DNA of 64,000 nt from Actinoallomurus bryophytorum (GCF_006716425.1 NZ_VFOZ01000001.1:6014001-6078000); one strand, 5' to 3'. Shown: positions 30,540 through 39,074, numbered from the stretch's first letter. Notes: a model not told the origin generated them from the sequence alone. Numbers and translations are program-made.

Positions 30540-30911
30540 CTCCTGGTGGGGCCGGCGGACAAGGCGGACTCCCACCCGAGCCGGCTGTCCGGCGGCCAGC
30601 AGTAACGCGTCGCCATCGCCCGTGCCCTCGCGATGCAGCCGAAGATCCTGCTGCTGGATGAGGTCACCTCGGCGCTGGACCCCGAGCTGGTCGCGGGAGT
30701 CCTGGACGTGCTGCGCGACATCGCGGGCGAGACCGACATCACGATGCTCTGTGTGACCCACGAGATGGGCTTCGCACGTGACGTCTCCAACCGCGTGCTG
30801 ATGTTCGACCAGGGTCAGATCGTCGAGGAGGGCACGCCGGAGAAGATCTTCAGTACCCCGGAGAACCAGCGCACCCAGGACTTCCTGCACGCGGTGCTCG
30901 ACCAGCGCTGA
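30540..30911 (+). pseudogene. 3' remnant of an ehuA-like amino-acid/ectoine ABC ATPase
   Basis: Fused in frame to the ectB fragment, the sequence reads P-A-D-K-A-D-S-H-P-S-R-L-S-G-G-Q-Q, then TAA (30603-30605), then R-V-A-I-A-R-A-L-A, Walker B L-L-L-D-E-V-T-S-A-L-D and T-H-E-M-G-F-A-R-D-V to a natural end at 30911. The stop replaces the third Gln of the usual S-G-G-Q-Q-Q-R-V (CAA to TAA). Walker A and the N-terminal half are missing. EhuA drives ectoine uptake, which would explain its place beside ect genes; other polar amino-acid ATPases are similar. Confidence 0.85.
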
Positions 30912-30971
30912 TCTCGGCCACCTGGAACCGGACCGCCGCCGCGGGCCCGCAGGCGGATCGCATCGCGGGGG

Positions 30972-31895
30972 TCAGTGCCGTGCGGCGACCATGTCCTCGA
31001 CCTCCTTGAGTACGAGGTCGGGCCGGTCCGTCGGCACCTCGTGGGAGCTGCCCTTGACGGTGACGAGCGTTCGGCCGGGCCCGTCCTGGGCGAACGATGC
31101 GGCGGCGTCGCGCCAGCGCCGGGCGTCCACGGGGGAACCGTCGAACGGCGTCTTCTCCGAGACCATGACCGTTGCCGGGACCGAGTCCGGCCACGTGACC
31201 TTGTGGAATGCCCTGTGCGCCGGGGCGAAGCCCTCCGCGGTGGAGATGAGCTGGCGGTTCTCCGGCTTGCCGGGGTCCTTCTTCGCCGCGTCGACCTGCG
31301 GCCGGCTCGCGGCCACGAGACGGGGGATCTCCTGGTCCGTGAAGAACGGGGGGAGATTGGCATCGACCAGGACCGCGCCGGAGAGCATCTTCGGGTTGTC
31401 CCTGGCGAAGTAGTTCGCGATCTCGCCGGCCTGGGAGTGGGACACCAGCGTCACGTGCCCGGTGACGCCCAGCTGCTCAAGCCCCGACTTGAGGTCGCTG
31501 ACAGCGCTCTGGACCTTCCACGGGCCGGGCACCACGTCGCTCTTGCCGAGACCGGCCCGGTCGTAGGTGATGACGGTGGCGCCGGTGTCCGCGTGGAGCT
31601 TGGGGGCGATGTCCTTCCACTGTGAGGAGTCCTCGCCGCCGCCCGAGTCCAGGACGATCGTGTGGCCGTTGCCCGGTGTGACATAGAAGGCCACACGGTG
31701 ACCGTCGCTGGTGATCATGTGCACCCGCGATACGCCGGACCGGCCGGCTTCCGGGGAGGCGGGCGACGTGGCGGCGTGCTCGGGGGAGGAATGGTCGTCG
31801 CCGCAGGCCGTGACGGCGCCCGCGGTCAGGGTCAGCAGGGCGAGGGCCGGCAGAACGCGGTAGGTGGACCGGCGCTTGTGGGGAGTGCGGGACAT
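30972..31895 (-). CDS. Lipoprotein alpha/beta hydrolase
   Basis: The product (307 aa) begins with a basic region and lipobox L-T-A-G-A-V-T-A-C (lipidated Cys about 31), then an Ala/Ser/Pro linker. The alpha/beta hydrolase domain has V-L-D-S-G-G-G-E-D-S-S-Q-W, Y-D-R-A-G-L-G-K-S, nucleophile elbow S-H-S-Q-A-G (Ser in place of the first Gly of GxSxG), and the terminal H in G-S-S-H-E-V-P. It acts outside the membrane; the substrate is unknown. Convergent with the broken ect locus. Confidence 0.9.
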   Translation of the reverse strand: MSRTPHKRRSTYRVLPALALLTLTAGAVTACGDDHSSPEHAATSPASPEAGRSGVSRVHMITSDGHRVAFYVTPGNGHTIVLDSGGGEDSSQWKDIAPKLHADTGATVITYDRAGLGKSDVVPGPWKVQSAVSDLKSGLEQLGVTGHVTLVSHSQAGEIANYFARDNPKMLSGAVLVDANLPPFFTDQEIPRLVAASRPQVDAAKKDPGKPENRQLISTAEGFAPAHRAFHKVTWPDSVPATVMVSEKTPFDGSPVDARRWRDAAASFAQDGPGRTLVTVKGSSHEVPTDRPDLVLKEVEDMVAARH

Positions 31896-32131
31896 GAGTG
31901 ATCCTTCGGCGACTGAGGGTGCTGTTGTGCCTGGCAGTCCCATCATTCGGCGACCGGGTCGAGCACGGAATCCGGCTGGCACGTCAGTCGGTGGTGTCGC
32001 TGATGCGAGTGCGCACGGTAGGGCTGGCCCCCGTAAGCGACCACTGAGCGGTGCATCGTGAAGTCGCTGGTCACGGGCTGGTGTGCGCGTGGTCGCGTCA
32101 CTGGCGCAGGCCGTCACGAGGGCGAGCGCGG

Positions 32132-32476
32132 TCAGATTCCGGTCAGCCCGCCCAGGACCCAGGAGCTCCCGGCATGGCTGACCGTGCACGTGTAGCTCTT
32201 CGGTGGCAGGCCGGCGGCGCGTGCCGTTCCGGTGACGACGTGTTCGGCCGCCGACAGGTCGCGCACCTTCTCGCCGGAGAAATGGATGTTCTCCGATGTC
32301 ATGCGGCGTTCGACGAAGCGCTCGCACACGATCTTCGCCTCGGCGTGATGGTTCTGCCCGGTGAGCAGCAGGGTGCCGAAGCCCGCCGCGATGAAGGCCA
32401 CCACGAGGCAGACGAGCAGGCGCGTCGAGACCGGCGAGTGGCCGGGCCGCCGCGCCGGGCCGTCGGTTACGGACAT
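32132..32476 (-). CDS. Small membrane-anchored hypothetical protein
   Basis: From the ATG at 32476 (GGTGG upstream) the product is 114 aa: a short cytoplasmic start, one transmembrane helix (about 20-40) and an outside domain with C-E-R-F-V-E-R-R, and Y-T-C-T-V-S near the end, so one disulfide is possible. I do not recognise the family. An in-frame ATG at 32587 would add an unlikely leader. The 236 bp between it and the hydrolase gene holds nothing I can call. Confidence 0.65.
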   Translation of the reverse strand: MSVTDGPARRPGHSPVSTRLLVCLVVAFIAAGFGTLLLTGQNHHAEAKIVCERFVERRMTSENIHFSGEKVRDLSAAEHVVTGTARAAGLPPKSYTCTVSHAGSSWVLGGLTGI

Positions 32477-32717
32477 CTTCCACCACCGTGAAATGTCAGG
32501 ACCGGAAGGGGGCCGGCACGGCGCCGAGGCTATTCCCGCACGAGGATCGGAGGCCAGTACCAGCGACTTCACGGACAGAAATCTCATCAGTCAACCTTTG
32601 ATCACGCAAAGTCACGCATCGTGGCGTGGTGAATTTGTCCGTTTAAATCCTTGTTTTCGGGTATCGACGAGGCCACCCTGTCACTCTGACTGAAGATCAT
32701 GGGGCGGAGCTGGGGGA

Positions 32718-33629
32718 ATGGCAGTGGCTCATCTGAATGACTTTGCTTTGGGTTGGTTCACCCCGGTGCTCGCCTACGCGGCGTCGGTCACCGGGTCCCT
32801 GTTCGGCCTCCTCTGCACGGTACGCGCGCAGCAGTTCCGCTCGTCCGGTCAGCACGTCCGCTGGCTGCTGCTCGCCGCGCTCGCGATCGGCGGCACGGGC
32901 ATCTGGCTGATGCACTTCTCGGCCATGATGGGGTTCGGCGTCCGCGGCTCCGTGGTGCGATACGGCATTCTGCTCACGGGCGGCAGCGCGATCGTGGCCG
33001 TGGTCGTCGTCGGATGTGGCCTGTTCATCGTGGGCTACGGCGAGCCCACGCGTAAAAAGGTGATCTGGGGCGGGGTCTTCACCGGCCTCGGGATCGCCGG
33101 GATGCACTACATGGGAATGGCCGGGATGCGCGTTCACGGCGAGATCAGCTACAGCGTCCCGCTGGTGGCCGCGTCTCTCCTGATCGCGATCGTCGCCGCG
33201 ACGGTGGCGCTCTGGTTCACCGTCTCGCTGCGCACTCCGGCGGCGCTCACCGCCGCCGCGCTGATCATGGGCATCGCCGTGTGCGGCATGCACTACACCG
33301 GCATGGCGGCGCTGCGCGTACGCCTGGTGCCGGACGCGCAGACCGTGACCGGAGTCGACCCGATCAGCTTCATGGTCCCCGTCATCGTCGTCGCGTTCAT
33401 CATCTTGACGGTCCTGCTGCTCGCGGTCATCACCGGGCCCACCACGGAGGACGTCGAGATCCGGAACCAGCTGTTCGAGCGGCCGCCGTCCGCGTTCTCG
33501 CCCGTCGACCTCCTCACCGGCCCGCAGATGCCCCACGCCCAGAGCGGCCAGCACGGCCCGTACGACCAGCCCGGCCCGCACGACCAGTCCGGTCAGCAGC
33601 CAGGCCAGCACCGCACCCACCACAACTGA
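32718..33629 (+). CDS. MHYT-domain integral membrane sensor protein
   Basis: A 303-aa protein with seven transmembrane helices and three MHYT-type motifs, M-H-F-S-A-M-M-G, M-H-Y-M-G-M-A-G-M and M-H-Y-T-G-M-A-A-L. In the family these His/Met residues are proposed to bind copper at the outer membrane face and sense oxygen, CO or NO. The C-terminal 70 residues are a Gln/Pro/His/Gly-rich tail (repeated Q-S-G-Q-H-G-P). No output domain (GGDEF, kinase) is attached, so it needs a partner; a broken response regulator lies next to it. Confidence 0.9.
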   Translation: MAVAHLNDFALGWFTPVLAYAASVTGSLFGLLCTVRAQQFRSSGQHVRWLLLAALAIGGTGIWLMHFSAMMGFGVRGSVVRYGILLTGGSAIVAVVVVGCGLFIVGYGEPTRKKVIWGGVFTGLGIAGMHYMGMAGMRVHGEISYSVPLVAASLLIAIVAATVALWFTVSLRTPAALTAAALIMGIAVCGMHYTGMAALRVRLVPDAQTVTGVDPISFMVPVIVVAFIILTVLLLAVITGPTTEDVEIRNQLFERPPSAFSPVDLLTGPQMPHAQSGQHGPYDQPGPHDQSGQQPGQHRTHHN

Positions 33630-33654
33630 CATGAAGGCGGACGCCGCGGTGGCC

Positions 33655-33974
33655 CGCCGATCTCGCGATAGGTCAGCCCCTTCGCGACGAAGCGCAGCAC
33701 CTCGGTCTCCCGATCGGTCAGCCGGGGACCGCTCACCGGCGTCCCGCCGAGGCGGCGGTACTCGCCCAGGACGAGGGCGGCCAAGCCGGGGGAACACCGT
33801 CTCACCCGCCGCCGCGGCACGGATCGCCGCGGTCACCTCATCGAGCCGTGCGGATCTGAGTAGATAGCCGGTGGCACCCGCGGTCATGGCCGCCAGGACG
33901 TTCTGGTGTTCGCCACTCGCCGACAGGATGAGCACGTCCGGCGAGCCGGTCACGCCGCCGGTGCCGTTCCCGCC
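33655..33974 (-). pseudogene. NarL/LuxR-type response regulator fragment
   Basis: Read leftwards, one frame gives the end of a receiver domain (D-V-L-I-L-S-A-S-G-E-H-Q-N-V, G-A-T-G-Y-L-L-R-S-A). A one-base slip in the C-run near 33795 moves the match to another frame (P-G-L-A-A-L-V-L-G-E-Y-R-R-L, then L-T-D-R-E-T-E-V-L-R-F-V-A-K-G-L-T-Y-R-E-I), where it stops inside the helix-turn-helix. Both the phospho-acceptor half and the DNA-recognition helix are lost. Confidence 0.8.
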
Positions 33975-34111
33975 CGCTGTTGTCCGGGTCTATCAGCGGC
34001 CATTACGTGGTGCGTCCGGTACGTGACCGTGGCTCGACATTTCCGGCCTGCCGGCGGAAGGGGTGAAGGCGAACCTGGCCGGTCCTGGACGCCGACCACC
34101 GGCTGGGTGCG

Positions 34112-34738
34112 TCAACTCCCGAGCAGGGCGAAGGTCAACGTTTCGTTGAGCCAGGTCTCGGACTGGTCCAGTGACCAGCCGAGGTCGTCGGTGCGGATGA
34201 AGTAGGCGGCGTTGCAGAGATAAATCCATAGCAGGTCAGTGGCTCTGTCGACGTCTACGCCCGGGCGAAACGCGCCCATCTCCATGAGCCGACGGGCGGT
34301 CAGGGCCAGCCCGCCGCGCAGGCCTTCGTGGGCGATCCGCTCGCTCTCCCGCACGCCCGGCTCCTGCACCGCCGCCGCAGCGACCTGACGCATCAGGCCG
34401 GACCACTCCTCGAACTTGACGCGCGTGGTGTGCACGACGAAGCGGATCAGGTCCCGCGGCTCGGTGATCGACTCGATCCGGGCGAGGATCTGCGGGATGT
34501 TCTCATCCTTGGCGCCCGCCTCGATCAACGTGCGCAGTAGTCCGTTCTTGCCACCCCCGACCGCGTACACGGTGGCCGGTGCGACGCGGGCCGCCTTCGC
34601 GATGTCCTCGACCTTCGTTGCGAAGTACCCCTTCCGCGTGAACAGCTCGCGGGCGGCCTCCACGATGGCCTGCCGCGTGAGTTGCGCGTACTCGGATCTT
34701 CTTCCTGGCGCGGCGGCACCGTCCGGCTCGTTCGTCAT
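34112..34738 (-). CDS. TetR family repressor
   Basis: The product (208 aa) has a DNA-binding head at residues 20-66 (I-V-E-A-A-R-E-L-F-T-R-K-G-Y-F-A-T-K-V-E-D-I-A-K-A-A, V-Y-A-V-G-G-G-K-N-G-L-L). It ends in a helical sensor domain of the type with D-L-L-W-I-Y-L-C-N-A-A-Y near the C-terminus. It diverges from the quinone reductase-like gene at 34818, with two perfect palindromes between them. Confidence 0.93.
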   Translation of the reverse strand: MTNEPDGAAAPGRRSEYAQLTRQAIVEAARELFTRKGYFATKVEDIAKAARVAPATVYAVGGGKNGLLRTLIEAGAKDENIPQILARIESITEPRDLIRFVVHTTRVKFEEWSGLMRQVAAAAVQEPGVRESERIAHEGLRGGLALTARRLMEMGAFRPGVDVDRATDLLWIYLCNAAYFIRTDDLGWSLDQSETWLNETLTFALLGS

Positions 34739-34741
34739 GAC

Positions 34742-34756
34742 GTGGATCTTATCCAC
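34742..34756. promoter_or_regulatory. 15-bp perfect palindrome next to the TetR start
   Basis: GTGGAT-CTT-ATCCAC begins 4 bp upstream of the TetR start codon. It may be a second operator or a transcript hairpin over the translation start. Confidence 0.5.
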
Positions 34757-34762
34757 TACACT

Positions 34763-34788
34763 ACTCATCAGAGTCGACTCTGATGAGT
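34763..34788. promoter_or_regulatory. 26-bp perfect palindromic operator
   Basis: An uninterrupted inverted repeat of 13+13 bp (arm ACTCATCAGAGTC, centre GTCGAC) lies between the TetR gene and the oxidoreductase. Its length suits two TetR dimers or one extended site, and its position suits control of both genes. Confidence 0.8.
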
Positions 34789-34817
34789 GGACCACGACCC
34801 AAAGAGGATGTGTGACT

Positions 34818-35762
34818 ATGCGAGCGGTATGGCTGAGAGAGTTCGGCGGACCTGAGGTACTCGGCGTCGAGGAGACCCCGGAGCCGGTCCCCGCCCCGGG
34901 GCAGGTGCTGATCCAGGTCGAATATGCCAACATCACGTGGGTCGAGACCATGTTCCGTGCGAATGGCGTTGGACCGTTCCCGCAGCCGCCGCTGATCCCC
35001 GGCAACGGGGTGGGCGGTGTGATCGTCGCGGCGGGATCCTCGTCGGAGGAACCACTGGTGGGCAAACGGGTCGTGACCGGCACGGGCGGCGCCGGCGGCT
35101 ACGCGGAGCTGGCCGCCGTCAACGCCGCTTCCGTGATCGAGGTGCCGGCGGATGTCCCGACTGACGACGCCGTCGCCCTGCTCGCGGACGGGCGCACCGC
35201 TCTGATGATCATCGACGCCGCCGGAATCAAGCCCGGTGATCGGGTGCTGGTCGAGGCGGCGGCCGGTGGTGTCGGCTCGCTGCTCGTGCAGCTGGCCGTG
35301 GCGGCGGGTGCGAATGTGGTGGCCGTGGCCGGCGGCCCCCGCAAGGTGGCTCTGGCACGAGAACTCGGTGCTGGCGAGGCGATCGACTACCTGGAGCCGG
35401 GATGGGCCGAGGCGGTCGGGCGGGTGGACGTCGTCCTGGACGGAGTCGGCGGCGCCATCGCCGAGGCCGCGTTCGACCTGCTCGACCGCGACGGCCGGAT
35501 GATCAGCTTTGGCTTCAGCTCCGCCGCTGACTGGCCGGACGTGTCGGAGCAGGCTGCCACCGAGCGAGGCGTCCGTGTGCGGCGTGGCGTCTTCGGCAAG
35601 CCCGATGAGCAGATCCGGCGCAGCACCGAAGCCCTCGCGCTGGCCGCTGCGGCCCGGCTGCGGCCGGTGATCGGCCAACGGTTCCCGCTCGAGAGGGCCG
35701 ACGACGCACACCGTGTGATGGAGAGCCGCGCCGCCGTCGGCAAGACCCTGCTCACCGTCTGA
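34818..35762 (+). CDS. Quinone oxidoreductase-like zinc-free MDR protein
   Basis: A 314-aa medium-chain dehydrogenase/reductase: W-L-R-E-F-G-G-P-E-V-L start, I-P-G-N-G-V-G-G-V, and cofactor loop A-A-A-G-G-V-G-S-L-L-V-Q-L-A (about 147-160) typical of NADPH:quinone oxidoreductases. Zinc ligands are absent. AAGAGGATG precedes the ATG. Likely induced when the divergent TetR repressor binds its ligand. Confidence 0.93.
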   Translation: MRAVWLREFGGPEVLGVEETPEPVPAPGQVLIQVEYANITWVETMFRANGVGPFPQPPLIPGNGVGGVIVAAGSSSEEPLVGKRVVTGTGGAGGYAELAAVNAASVIEVPADVPTDDAVALLADGRTALMIIDAAGIKPGDRVLVEAAAGGVGSLLVQLAVAAGANVVAVAGGPRKVALARELGAGEAIDYLEPGWAEAVGRVDVVLDGVGGAIAEAAFDLLDRDGRMISFGFSSAADWPDVSEQAATERGVRVRRGVFGKPDEQIRRSTEALALAAAARLRPVIGQRFPLERADDAHRVMESRAAVGKTLLTV

Positions 35763-35898
35763 GCGAAATAAACCACCATTCGCTTTTCTGCTTCCCTGCC
35801 CGGCGGATCACCCCCCGGCGCACGTGCCCACCGACGACTGAATCCATTTTCGAGCGGCCGTCGGCCGGCCCTGGCTCTCACCACCTAAAGGAGTTTTC

Positions 35899-37011
35899 AT
35901 GCGCATTCTTTTCTCCAGCACGCCTGCCTTGGGGCACCTGCTGCCGATGCTGCCGCTGGCTGCCGCGGCCGGCCGTGCCGGTCACGAGGTCGCATTGCTC
36001 AGCCATCCGTCCATGGCCTCGTTCGCCGCTGGAATGCCGTGCCTTCCAGCCGGTCCGAGTGTCCCGGAGACTTTGGACGACGTCATCCGGCGTACCGGGA
36101 TCAATCCGATGGAGGACATGGTGGGCGGGGCGGTCCATTTCTTCGTTGAGTCCCGGCTGATCCTGGGCGCGGAGGCCGGGCTCGCCGCCGCCAGGGACTT
36201 CGCCCCCGACCTCGTCGTCACCGACATGGTCGACTACCTGGGCCGGTTCGCTGCCGCTGCGCTCGGCACCCCCTGGATCTCACATGGGGCGGCCCTGCCG
36301 CTCGACGCGCGGCTGGCCGCCGCGTTCGACCAGGCCGCCGCCGCCCGCTTCCCTAAGTATGGGGCGACCCCCACAGCGCCCGTCGCCTATGTCGACCCGT
36401 GGCCCGACAGCCTGCTTCGGGACGGCTACGCCCTGCCCGCCGAGCGGATGGCCATCCGGCCGGAGCCGCATTCCGACGAGAACAGCACCTGGTCCCGGCC
36501 GCGCTTCGCGGGCCGGGAAGACCGCCCGTTGATCCTGGTGACCCTGGGCACGCTGGTCGAAGACCCCGCGGCTCTCGTGCCGATCCTGGACTCGCTGGCC
36601 CCGTTGGACGTCAACGTGATCGTCGCCCCGCACTCCGCAACAGACCTGGGAGACCACCAGGTCGACTCCACGCGGGTGCACCTGGCCGGCTTCGTTCCGA
36701 TGAAGCAACTGTTGGAAGGGGTCGACTTGGTGGTGGCCGCTGCGGGGGCAGGCACCGTGCTGTCCGCGCTGAGCGCCGCCCGTCCGATGGTCCTGCTCCC
36801 GACGGGCTTGGACAAACCGGTCAACGCCGCACGGGCCGCCGAGGCGGGCGCGGCCGTGGTCGTCGATGCTCCGGATCAGATCGGTGCAGCGGTTGCTCGG
36901 GTGCTCGCCGACCAAGCGGTGGCCGATGGCGCCGCGGCAGTGGCTCAGGAGATCGCCGCGATGAACTCCGCCGACGAGGTGCTCGGGCTCCTGCTGAAGC
37001 GCCTCGGGTAA
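35899..37011 (+). CDS. MGT-type (GT1) glycosyltransferase
   Basis: The 370-aa enzyme of the macrolide-glycosyltransferase/erythromycin-type GT1 group starts M-R-I-L-F-S-S-T-P-A-L-G-H-L-L-P-M (acceptor domain with the catalytic-type His). It has V-T-L-G-T-L-V near 215, V-H-L-A-G-F-V-P, then A-A-A-G-A-G-T-V-L and L-P-T-G-L-D-K-P-V-N-A at the sugar-nucleotide site. The usual H-G-G-x-G-T reads A-A-G-A-G-T, so the diphosphate-contacting His is missing. AAAGGAG precedes the ATG. It would glycosylate a small molecule, possibly for detoxification. Confidence 0.88.
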   Translation: MRILFSSTPALGHLLPMLPLAAAAGRAGHEVALLSHPSMASFAAGMPCLPAGPSVPETLDDVIRRTGINPMEDMVGGAVHFFVESRLILGAEAGLAAARDFAPDLVVTDMVDYLGRFAAAALGTPWISHGAALPLDARLAAAFDQAAAARFPKYGATPTAPVAYVDPWPDSLLRDGYALPAERMAIRPEPHSDENSTWSRPRFAGREDRPLILVTLGTLVEDPAALVPILDSLAPLDVNVIVAPHSATDLGDHQVDSTRVHLAGFVPMKQLLEGVDLVVAAAGAGTVLSALSAARPMVLLPTGLDKPVNAARAAEAGAAVVVDAPDQIGAAVARVLADQAVADGAAAVAQEIAAMNSADEVLGLLLKRLG

Positions 37012-37106
37012 CCCGACTCCAGGGGGGCCGAGGTAGTGCCACGCCTTGAGCTGGTGGCGTACCAGGCACGGGCGTGGGGTCGCCCCGATCGACGGGGGCT
37101 GTACGT

Positions 37107-37143
37107 TTTCGGGGTAACTCCTTGATCAGGAGTTACCCCGAAA
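37107..37143. terminator. Bidirectional terminator
   Basis: A 16-bp perfect stem (arm TTTCGGGGTAACTCCT, loop TGATC) between the convergent glycosyltransferase and GntR genes, with T and A runs at its ends. Confidence 0.85.
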
Positions 37144-37162
37144 CGACAACTGACCACGATGG

Positions 37163-37945
37163 TCAGCGCTCGACCAGCGTGAGGGTGAAGGAGTAACGGC
37201 TCGCCCGGTACACGTGGGTGCCGTACTCGATGGCGCGGCCCTTGTCGTCGAACGCCGTGCGGGTCATGGTGAGCAGCGGTACGCCACGGCGTTCGTCGAG
37301 GAGGGCGGCCTCGGCCGTCGTGGCGCCGCGGGCGCCGATCGTCTGGTGCGCGATGCGCAGGTTGACCCCGGCCGCCCGCAACGTCTCGTAGAGGCCGTGT
37401 CCCTCGAGCTGCTCGACGGTCAGCTCCACGATGTCGGTGGGCAGGTGGTTGGTCAGCAGGGCGAGCGGCTCGGAGTCGCTGAGCCGGAGCCGCCGCAACC
37501 GGATGACGTCGGAGCCGGGCGGCAGGCCGAGGTCCTTGGCGAGGTCGTCGCCGGCGGGCACCGTGGCCAGCTCCAGCACCTTGGTCCGCGGCGAGCGCTG
37601 GTCGGCGGCCAGGTCGTCGTACAGGCTCGTGAGCTCGATCGGGCGCCGGACGTGCGCCTGCACCACCTGCGTGCCGACGCCGCGCTTGCGCACCAGCAGG
37701 CCCTTGTCGACGAGATGCTGGATGGCCTGGCGCACGGTCGGGCGGGAGAGCCCGCACCGGCCGGCGAGCTGGACCTCGTTCTCCAGCCGCGAGCCCGGGG
37801 TGAGCGTGCCCTCGCGGATCGCTGCCTCCAGCTGCTCGGCCAGCTGGAAGTAGAGGGGAACCGGACTGCCCCGGTCGACGGTCAGTGCTGGTCGCTGCAC
37901 CACTGGATCCTCAAGTCGGCTGGTGGCGATCTTAGCGTTGCCCAC
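37163..37945 (-). CDS. GntR/UTRA family regulator of the inositol operon (IolR-like)
   Basis: A 260-aa HutC-type GntR protein: winged helix at residues 28-95 (V-P-L-Y-F-Q-L-A-E-Q-L, L-S-R-P-T-V-R-Q-A-I-Q-H-L-V-D-K-G-L-L) and a C-terminal UTRA ligand domain (L-A-L-L-T-N-H-L-P, Y-G-T-H-V-Y-R-A-S-R-Y-S-F). GTG start. It diverges from iolG across a 130-bp gap with overlapping dyads, so it probably represses the iol operon and senses an inositol catabolite. That role is inferred from position. Confidence 0.9.
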   Translation of the reverse strand: MGNAKIATSRLEDPVVQRPALTVDRGSPVPLYFQLAEQLEAAIREGTLTPGSRLENEVQLAGRCGLSRPTVRQAIQHLVDKGLLVRKRGVGTQVVQAHVRRPIELTSLYDDLAADQRSPRTKVLELATVPAGDDLAKDLGLPPGSDVIRLRRLRLSDSEPLALLTNHLPTDIVELTVEQLEGHGLYETLRAAGVNLRIAHQTIGARGATTAEAALLDERRGVPLLTMTRTAFDDKGRAIEYGTHVYRASRYSFTLTLVER

Positions 37946-37964
37946 TAAGTTTGGTATTACCTCT

Positions 37965-37988
37965 TAATGTCATTACAAATCATTGACA
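37965..37988. promoter_or_regulatory. Overlapping dyads at the iol promoter
   Basis: TAATG-T-CATTA (37965-37975) overlaps TGTCA-N11-TGACA (37968-37972, 37984-37988). The right arm lies inside a perfect -35 TTGACA (37983-37988) facing iolG. Binding of the GntR protein here would block RNA polymerase; a matching -10 is not obvious. Confidence 0.55.
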
Positions 37989-38075
37989 TACGCGGAGATC
38001 CCGAAGCAGACTGCGGGAACATCGAGTTAACCCGCTCGTAACGCAGCTGGCATACGTCGACCCGCGGAGGACCCT

Positions 38076-39074
38076 ATGAGAATCGGGCTCGCCGGAGCCG
38101 GGCGCATCGGGGCCCGGCACGCCGAAACCCTGCGTGACCTGCCCGAAGTCGAGTCAGTGGTGATCGCCGACGTCGATGCGGGCCGGGCGCGGGCGCTCGC
38201 GGGCAAGCATGCGGCGCGGGCGGCGAGCACCGTGGACGAGCTCTTCGCCTCCGGCCTGGACGGGCTCGTCGTGGCCGCCGCGACGGACGCCCACGCGGAG
38301 CTGGTGACGCGCGCGGTGGAGTCCGGGATGCCGGTGTTCTGCGAGAAGCCCGTTGCGCCGGACATCGTTGGAACGCTCCAAGTCATGGCGGCGGTCCAAC
38401 GCGCCGGCTCACCGGTCCAGATCGGCTTCCAGCGCCGCTTCGACGCGGGACACGTCGCGGTGCGGGACGCCGTGGCGACGGGCCGGCTCGGCTGGCTCCA
38501 CACGGTCCGCTCCTGCACGCTCGACCCGGCACCGCCGCCGGCCGGCTACATCCCGGTGTCCGGCGGCATCTTCCGCGACTGCGCGGTGCACGACATCGAC
38601 GCCGTGCGGTTCGTGACCGGCCGCGACGTCGTCCAGGTCGTGGCGGTCGGCGCCAACAAGGGCGAGGACTACTTCGCCGAGAGCGGCGACGTCGACACGG
38701 GCGCCGCCCTCCTCACCCTCGATGACGGCACGATCGCCATCATCTGCGAGACGCGCTACAACGCCGCCGGCTACGACGTACGGCTGGAGGCGCTGGGCGC
38801 CAAGGACAGCCTGGTCGCGGGCCTGAACGAGCACACACCGCTCACCCTGGCCGACGGCGACCTGCTGGAGGACGGCACCCCCTACACCGGCTTCCTCGAA
38901 CGCTTCAGCGACGCGTACGCCGCCGAGATGCGCGTCTTCCTCCAGGTCGTGGACGGGCGGGCGGACAGCCCGTGCCCGCCCAAGGAGGCGCTCGAGGCGT
39001 TCTACGTCGCCGAGGCGTGCGAACGATCCCGCCGCGAGGCACGTGCCGTGACGATCGAGGAGGTCCGCAAGTGA
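38076..39074 (+). CDS. iolG: Inositol 2-dehydrogenase (Gfo/Idh/MocA family)
   Basis: The first enzyme (332 aa) oxidises myo-inositol to scyllo-inosose with NAD. Rossmann loop G-A-G-R-I-G-A-R-H (residues 6-14), C-E-K-P-V (about 90) with the catalytic Lys, G-G-I-F-R-D-C-A-V-H-D-I-D (about 163-175) with the catalytic Asp/His, all standard for IolG. GGAGG precedes the ATG. First gene of a translationally coupled operon (next start overlaps by GTGA). Confidence 0.93.
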   Translation: MRIGLAGAGRIGARHAETLRDLPEVESVVIADVDAGRARALAGKHAARAASTVDELFASGLDGLVVAAATDAHAELVTRAVESGMPVFCEKPVAPDIVGTLQVMAAVQRAGSPVQIGFQRRFDAGHVAVRDAVATGRLGWLHTVRSCTLDPAPPPAGYIPVSGGIFRDCAVHDIDAVRFVTGRDVVQVVAVGANKGEDYFAESGDVDTGAALLTLDDGTIAIICETRYNAAGYDVRLEALGAKDSLVAGLNEHTPLTLADGDLLEDGTPYTGFLERFSDAYAAEMRVFLQVVDGRADSPCPPKEALEAFYVAEACERSRREARAVTIEEVRK

